From the NCBI GenBank assembly GCA_019058515.1, contig JAHPYY010000201.1:1-17608 (forward strand): a stretch of 17,608 bases of DNA, written 5' to 3'. The notes under the pieces were generated by a model. That model worked only from the letters and a program-made list of their open reading frames with translations, searched no databases and had not been told where the DNA came from. Made by a program: the position numbers and the translations under genes. This document shows positions 15,042 through 17,608 of the stretch, one piece after another. The stretch's first letter is position 1. Each line of letters begins with the position of its first letter. The DNA comes from Promethearchaeota archaeon. GTDB taxonomy: Archaea; Asgardarchaeota; Lokiarchaeia; Sigynarchaeales; SOKP01.

Positions 15042-15587
15042 ATGGATCAAAATAAGTATAAATGGAAACAATTAGAAGAAAGAATAATATTTCGAAATCG
15101 TTTTATTGGCTTGAGGAATGATTTAGTTTTAAGACCTGATGGTCAAAAAGTAGAGCATATTGTTATTGAAGGGAGAGATTTTGTAACGATTATTTGCCAA
15201 ACGACAGAAGGTAAAATTATTCTTGTGGATGCTTATCCCTATCCATGGCAAATGAAAACAAAAACTACGGTTGGGGGCATGATCGACAAAGGTGAGAAAC
15301 CAATGGAGGCTGCAACAAGAGAAACAGAAGAAGAAACCGGTTATAAAGTTGAAAATATTTCTTATTTAGGGAAAACTAAAATATCCTTTCTTAATACCGT
15401 TTGTAATTACCTTTATTTTGCTATTGTGAATAAAAATAGTTCAAAACCAATAGATCCAAATGAAATCATTTCAGTAAAGGAGTTTCCCGTTGAAGAGGTA
15501 GATAAATTAATTAAAAATAACGATATATTACATAGTTCAACTATTAATGCTTTTTTGCTGGCTAAGTTCTATAATTTAATTAAATAG
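15042..15587 (+). CDS. Nudix hydrolase, probably of the ADP-ribose pyrophosphatase type
   Basis: A 181-residue Nudix hydrolase. The Nudix box G-x5-E-x7-R-E-x-x-E-E-x-G is complete: G79, E85, R93-E94, E97-E98 and G100 (MIDKGEKPMEAATRETEEET). The N-terminal beta region and the fit of the box after a GG pair resemble ADP-ribose and related sugar-nucleotide pyrophosphatases, which cleave the diphosphate with magnesium or manganese. The substrate is not fixed by the sequence. The length is typical (180-200). The gene uses TAG as its stop, at 15585-15587, followed two codons later by TGA. It is divergent from the ligase remnant, and no operon partner is visible. Confidence 0.92.
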   Translation: MDQNKYKWKQLEERIIFRNRFIGLRNDLVLRPDGQKVEHIVIEGRDFVTIICQTTEGKIILVDAYPYPWQMKTKTTVGGMIDKGEKPMEAATRETEEETGYKVENISYLGKTKISFLNTVCNYLYFAIVNKNSSKPIDPNEIISVKEFPVEEVDKLIKNNDILHSSTINAFLLAKFYNLIK

Positions 15588-15738
15588 ATATACTGATTAC
15601 GAGAGTATAAAAAGTTAAGTCTGAGAATAAAAAATTGAATTACCTACCAATAATTTATGTTAGTTTGCAATTCTTCGAGAATTTCCTTCTTGGAAGAAAA
15701 AAAATTTATTTATTTTTCAATTTTTAATAATATTGAAG

Positions 15739-17608
15739 TTATATATTACCGCGTTTTCTAAGGAAAAACAGTAGTAATCCAACTCCTACAGCAGCTCCAC
15801 CCCCTATTGATACGGAAGTAATTACGATTATTAATAGTATTAAACCTTCATCCGTGTCATCTAAGGCTTCCTCTATTGACACTATAACAGTATCAGGAAC
15901 GCCAATTTGATTTTGAGCATCGTAATACTCGATTGTGTAATTATAAACTCCTGGTAATGTACGGTTAATAGTAACGCTAATTGGAGTGTTATTAGTCCAC
16001 GAGGTCCAGTTTCGCCACAATATGGAGTTTCCATTTGAGTCGTTCACTATGATTCGATATTGACCACCCCCAAAATCGTCGTATAATGTCCAAACGATCG
16101 TTTCGGAGCCATCTGTGGTGGTAGTAAGATCCTCAGGGTGGTCTGAAGTCGGCATTTCGCCGTATATAGTAACCAAGACTTTGTCAGGAGTACCAGATGT
16201 TCCTTGATCGTCGTAATATTCTATTGTATAGTTAAAAGCTCCTTGTATGGAGCTGTTAATCGGAACGCTAAAAGAGACATTATCTTGCCACCACGACCAA
16301 TCTACCCATACAGAACTATTTCCATTAGAGTCTTCCACTGAAATACGATACATTCCTCCTCCGTAATCGTCATATAAAGTCCAATTAATGGTTTTGGAAT
16401 CATTTAAAGATAACGATAAATCATCGGGGTGGTTTGAGGTTGGAATTCCATTTGCTTTTATACTAACCAGAATGGTGTCAGGCGTACCATAATATCCTTG
16501 GTCGTCGGTATATTCGATTCTATACCAAAAATCTCCCAAAACAGTACGGTTAATTGGTACCTTGAGTGAAGTGTTATTATTAGTCCAAGATGTCCATTCA
16601 ATCCATGTATATTCGTTTCCTAGGGAATTGTTTGCCAAAACCCGATAGAATCCTCCGTCACAATCATCGTCTAAAGTCCAGTCAATTGTTTCCGAGCGTC
16701 CTGAGGATGTAGTTAAGTCTTCAGGTTGATTTACGGTTGGAACATCGTTTTTTATCCGCTGAGCGTAAATATCAAAGGGTTCTCCTTCCCTCATATCTTG
16801 CCAAACTAAAATAGCGCCTCCAGCTCCATCACTGATAATTTGATTATTCTGCGCGTTATACTTGGTACAAATATCAGTACCATTAGGAGTCCATTTTACA
16901 TTTCCATCCGAATTAATCCGTTGAGCATAAATACCGTGTGTTGATCCCTCAAAATGCAATTCCCATGAAATAATGGCACCTCCAGCTTCGTCGCTGATAA
17001 GATGAGGAGAAAATTGACTAGTAGTTGTATTACTAATAACCGTTCCGTTAAGCTTCCATTTAGGTTTTCCGCTTGAATCAATTCTTTGGGCATAAATATC
17101 ATAGATCCCAAATCTATTATCTCGCCATGTTATTATAGCTCCGTCATCTTCATCGCCTATAAGTTGAGGAATTTGTTGTTTATTGCTTGCGTTGCAAATA
17201 ACCGTACCATTGAGGTCCCATTTTGGATGTCCTGTCGAGTTTATCCATTGAGTGTATACATCGGTCTCTGAATCTCCCTGTCTATTGTCCTCCCATACAA
17301 TGATTGCTCCCCCATTGCCATCACTTACAAGTTGAGGATTAAGTTGTGTATTGCTTGCGTTGCAAATAACCGTACCGTTGAGGTTCCACTTTGGATGTCC
17401 TGTCGAGTTTATCCATTGAGTGTATATATCAGTCTCTCCACCTCCCTGTCTATTGTCCTGCCATACAATGATTGCTCCCCCATTACCATCACTTACAAGT
17501 TGAGGTTTATCTTGTGTATTGCTTGCGTTGCAAATAACCGTACCATTGAGGTCCCATTTTGGATGTCCTGTCGAGTTTATCCATTGAGTGTATACATCGG
17601 TCTCTGAA
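15739..17608 (-). CDS. Repeat-built, membrane-anchored surface glycoprotein (N-terminus off the window)
   Basis: The frame is open from the window edge to TAA 15739, at least 623 residues; a TTG at 16959 is internal, not the start. N-terminal to C-terminal: six visible copies of a 56-residue unit of the type NGTVICNAS...PQLVSDGNGGAIIVWQDNRQG...DIYAQRI (17608 to about 16750), probably blades of a beta propeller; three copies of a roughly 99-residue Ig-like beta-sandwich (about 16750-15860), each with PTSNHPDDL, NWTLYDDYGGGMYRI and NYTIEYYDDQG; an acidic hinge EEALDDTDEG; one membrane helix (LILLIIVITSVSIGGGAAVG and on); and the short tail RKRGNI. Dozens of N-x-S/T sequons point to N-glycosylation on the cell surface. 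The topology is type I: extracellular repeats, tail inside. It is likely an adhesin or surface receptor. A signal peptide, if present, is outside the window. Confidence 0.85.
   Translation of the reverse strand, partial: SETDVYTQWINSTGHPKWDLNGTVICNASNTQDKPQLVSDGNGGAIIVWQDNRQGGGETDIYTQWINSTGHPKWNLNGTVICNASNTQLNPQLVSDGNGGAIIVWEDNRQGDSETDVYTQWINSTGHPKWDLNGTVICNASNKQQIPQLIGDEDDGAIITWRDNRFGIYDIYAQRIDSSGKPKWKLNGTVISNTTTSQFSPHLISDEAGGAIISWELHFEGSTHGIYAQRINSDGNVKWTPNGTDICTKYNAQNNQIISDGAGGAILVWQDMREGEPFDIYAQRIKNDVPTVNQPEDLTTSSGRSETIDWTLDDDCDGGFYRVLANNSLGNEYTWIEWTSWTNNNTSLKVPINRTVLGDFWYRIEYTDDQGYYGTPDTILVSIKANGIPTSNHPDDLSLSLNDSKTINWTLYDDYGGGMYRISVEDSNGNSSVWVDWSWWQDNVSFSVPINSSIQGAFNYTIEYYDDQGTSGTPDKVLVTIYGEMPTSDHPEDLTTTTDGSETIVWTLYDDFGGGQYRIIVNDSNGNSILWRNWTSWTNNTPISVTINRTLPGVYNYTIEYYDAQNQIGVPDTVIVSIEEALDDTDEGLILLIIVITSVSIGGGAAVGVGLLLFFLRKRGNI
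15860..16750 (-). repeat. Three diverged Ig-like protein repeats of about 99 residues
   Basis: The repeat begins at PTVNQPEDL (about 16747), PTSNHPDDL (about 16451) and PTSDHPEDL (about 16155), a period of roughly 297 bases. Each copy runs W-T-L-x-D-D, G-G-x-Y-R, W-x-x-W-x-x-W, the I-N-x-S/T sequon, I-E-Y-x-D-x-Q and G-x-P-D-x-V. The copies are clearly related but diverged, unlike the nearly identical repeats at 17181-17608. Confidence 0.85.
17181..17608 (-). repeat. Near-identical 168-base tandem repeats within the surface protein gene
   Basis: Units begin with tattgcttgcgttgcaaata on the plus strand at 17181, 17349 and 17517, exactly 168 bases (56 codons) apart. The third is cut by the window edge. 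Compared by eye, they differ at few positions, far less than the copies further toward the C-terminus (about 16750-17180). The codon-level identity shows recent duplication or gene conversion. The array probably continues off the window. Confidence 0.9.

Noticed and set aside
15739..16959. A 406-residue protein starting at TTG 16959
   Set aside because: The same frame continues without a stop to the window edge and carries further copies of the same repeat, so 16959 is internal.
17086..17607. Plus-strand reading frames opposite the surface protein repeats
   Set aside because: They are antisense shadows of the 168-base repeats; the minus frame is open throughout, has domain order, a membrane anchor and a sensible tail.
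1..17608. tRNA, rRNA, CRISPR array, insertion sequence or phage gene
   Set aside because: No cloverleaf with a T-loop, no regularly spaced short repeats, no transposase motif and no terminal inverted repeats were found by eye; the only tandem repeats are coding.

Overview
The window looks like a low-GC chromosome segment from an Asgard archaeon, most likely of the Lokiarchaeia type. The lineage is inferred from gene content only. Supporting content is an archaeal-type large-subunit protein uL16 (L10e), two Ras-superfamily small GTPases of different classes, an arrestin-like all-beta protein, an ADP-forming acyl-CoA synthetase alpha-like protein, an archaeal-style surface protein with many N-glycosylation sequons and a C-terminal membrane anchor, and seven-helix membrane proteins. 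No rRNA, tRNA, CRISPR array, insertion sequence or phage gene is visible.

Layout. 1-1061 (-): N-terminal 353 codons of a radical SAM protein that resembles the MSMEG_0568 family. 1212-1316 (+): remnant that looks like the tail of an M28 peptidase. 1454-2071 (+): DUF1326-like protein. 2252-2626 (+): ParB-like domain protein interrupted by one amber codon. 2744-3376 (+): uL16. 3516-4871 (+): acyl-CoA synthetase alpha-like protein that lacks its phosphohistidine loop. 4944-6209 (-): membrane protein with a cysteine-rich C-terminus. 6483-6725 (-): NifU-type iron-sulfur scaffold domain. 7065-7977 (+): frameshifted CPBP/CAAX protease. 8002-9149 (-): Rab/Arf-like GTPase followed by a SAP-like/winged-helix protein. 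9419-10471 (+): small helical/PCI-like protein followed by an MglA-like GTPase. 10540-12618 (-): arrestin-like protein followed by a KduI-type cupin. 12843-13562 (+): HAD phosphatase. 13614-14426 (+): seven-helix membrane protein. 14455-14904 (-): decayed acyl-CoA ligase with five in-frame stops. 15042-15587 (+): Nudix hydrolase. 15739-17608 (-): repeat-built, membrane-anchored surface protein that runs off the window.

How the genes may work together. The most coherent block is 8002-12618. Two GTPase genes are each paired with a small putative partner, divergently transcribed from a shared 269-base spacer. An arrestin-like gene lies just beyond. GTPases, helical/winged-helix partners and arrestin-fold proteins are parts used for membrane and cargo regulation in eukaryotes, so this block is the best candidate for an undescribed regulatory module; that link is inference from gene order and fold. 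The rest is mixed housekeeping and metabolism.

The window is rich in broken genes: an M28-like tail, an amber-interrupted ParB-like gene, a frameshifted CPBP protease and a ligase pseudogene. Some may be assembly errors, but the ligase remnant, with five stops in one frame, is real decay if the assembly is sound.
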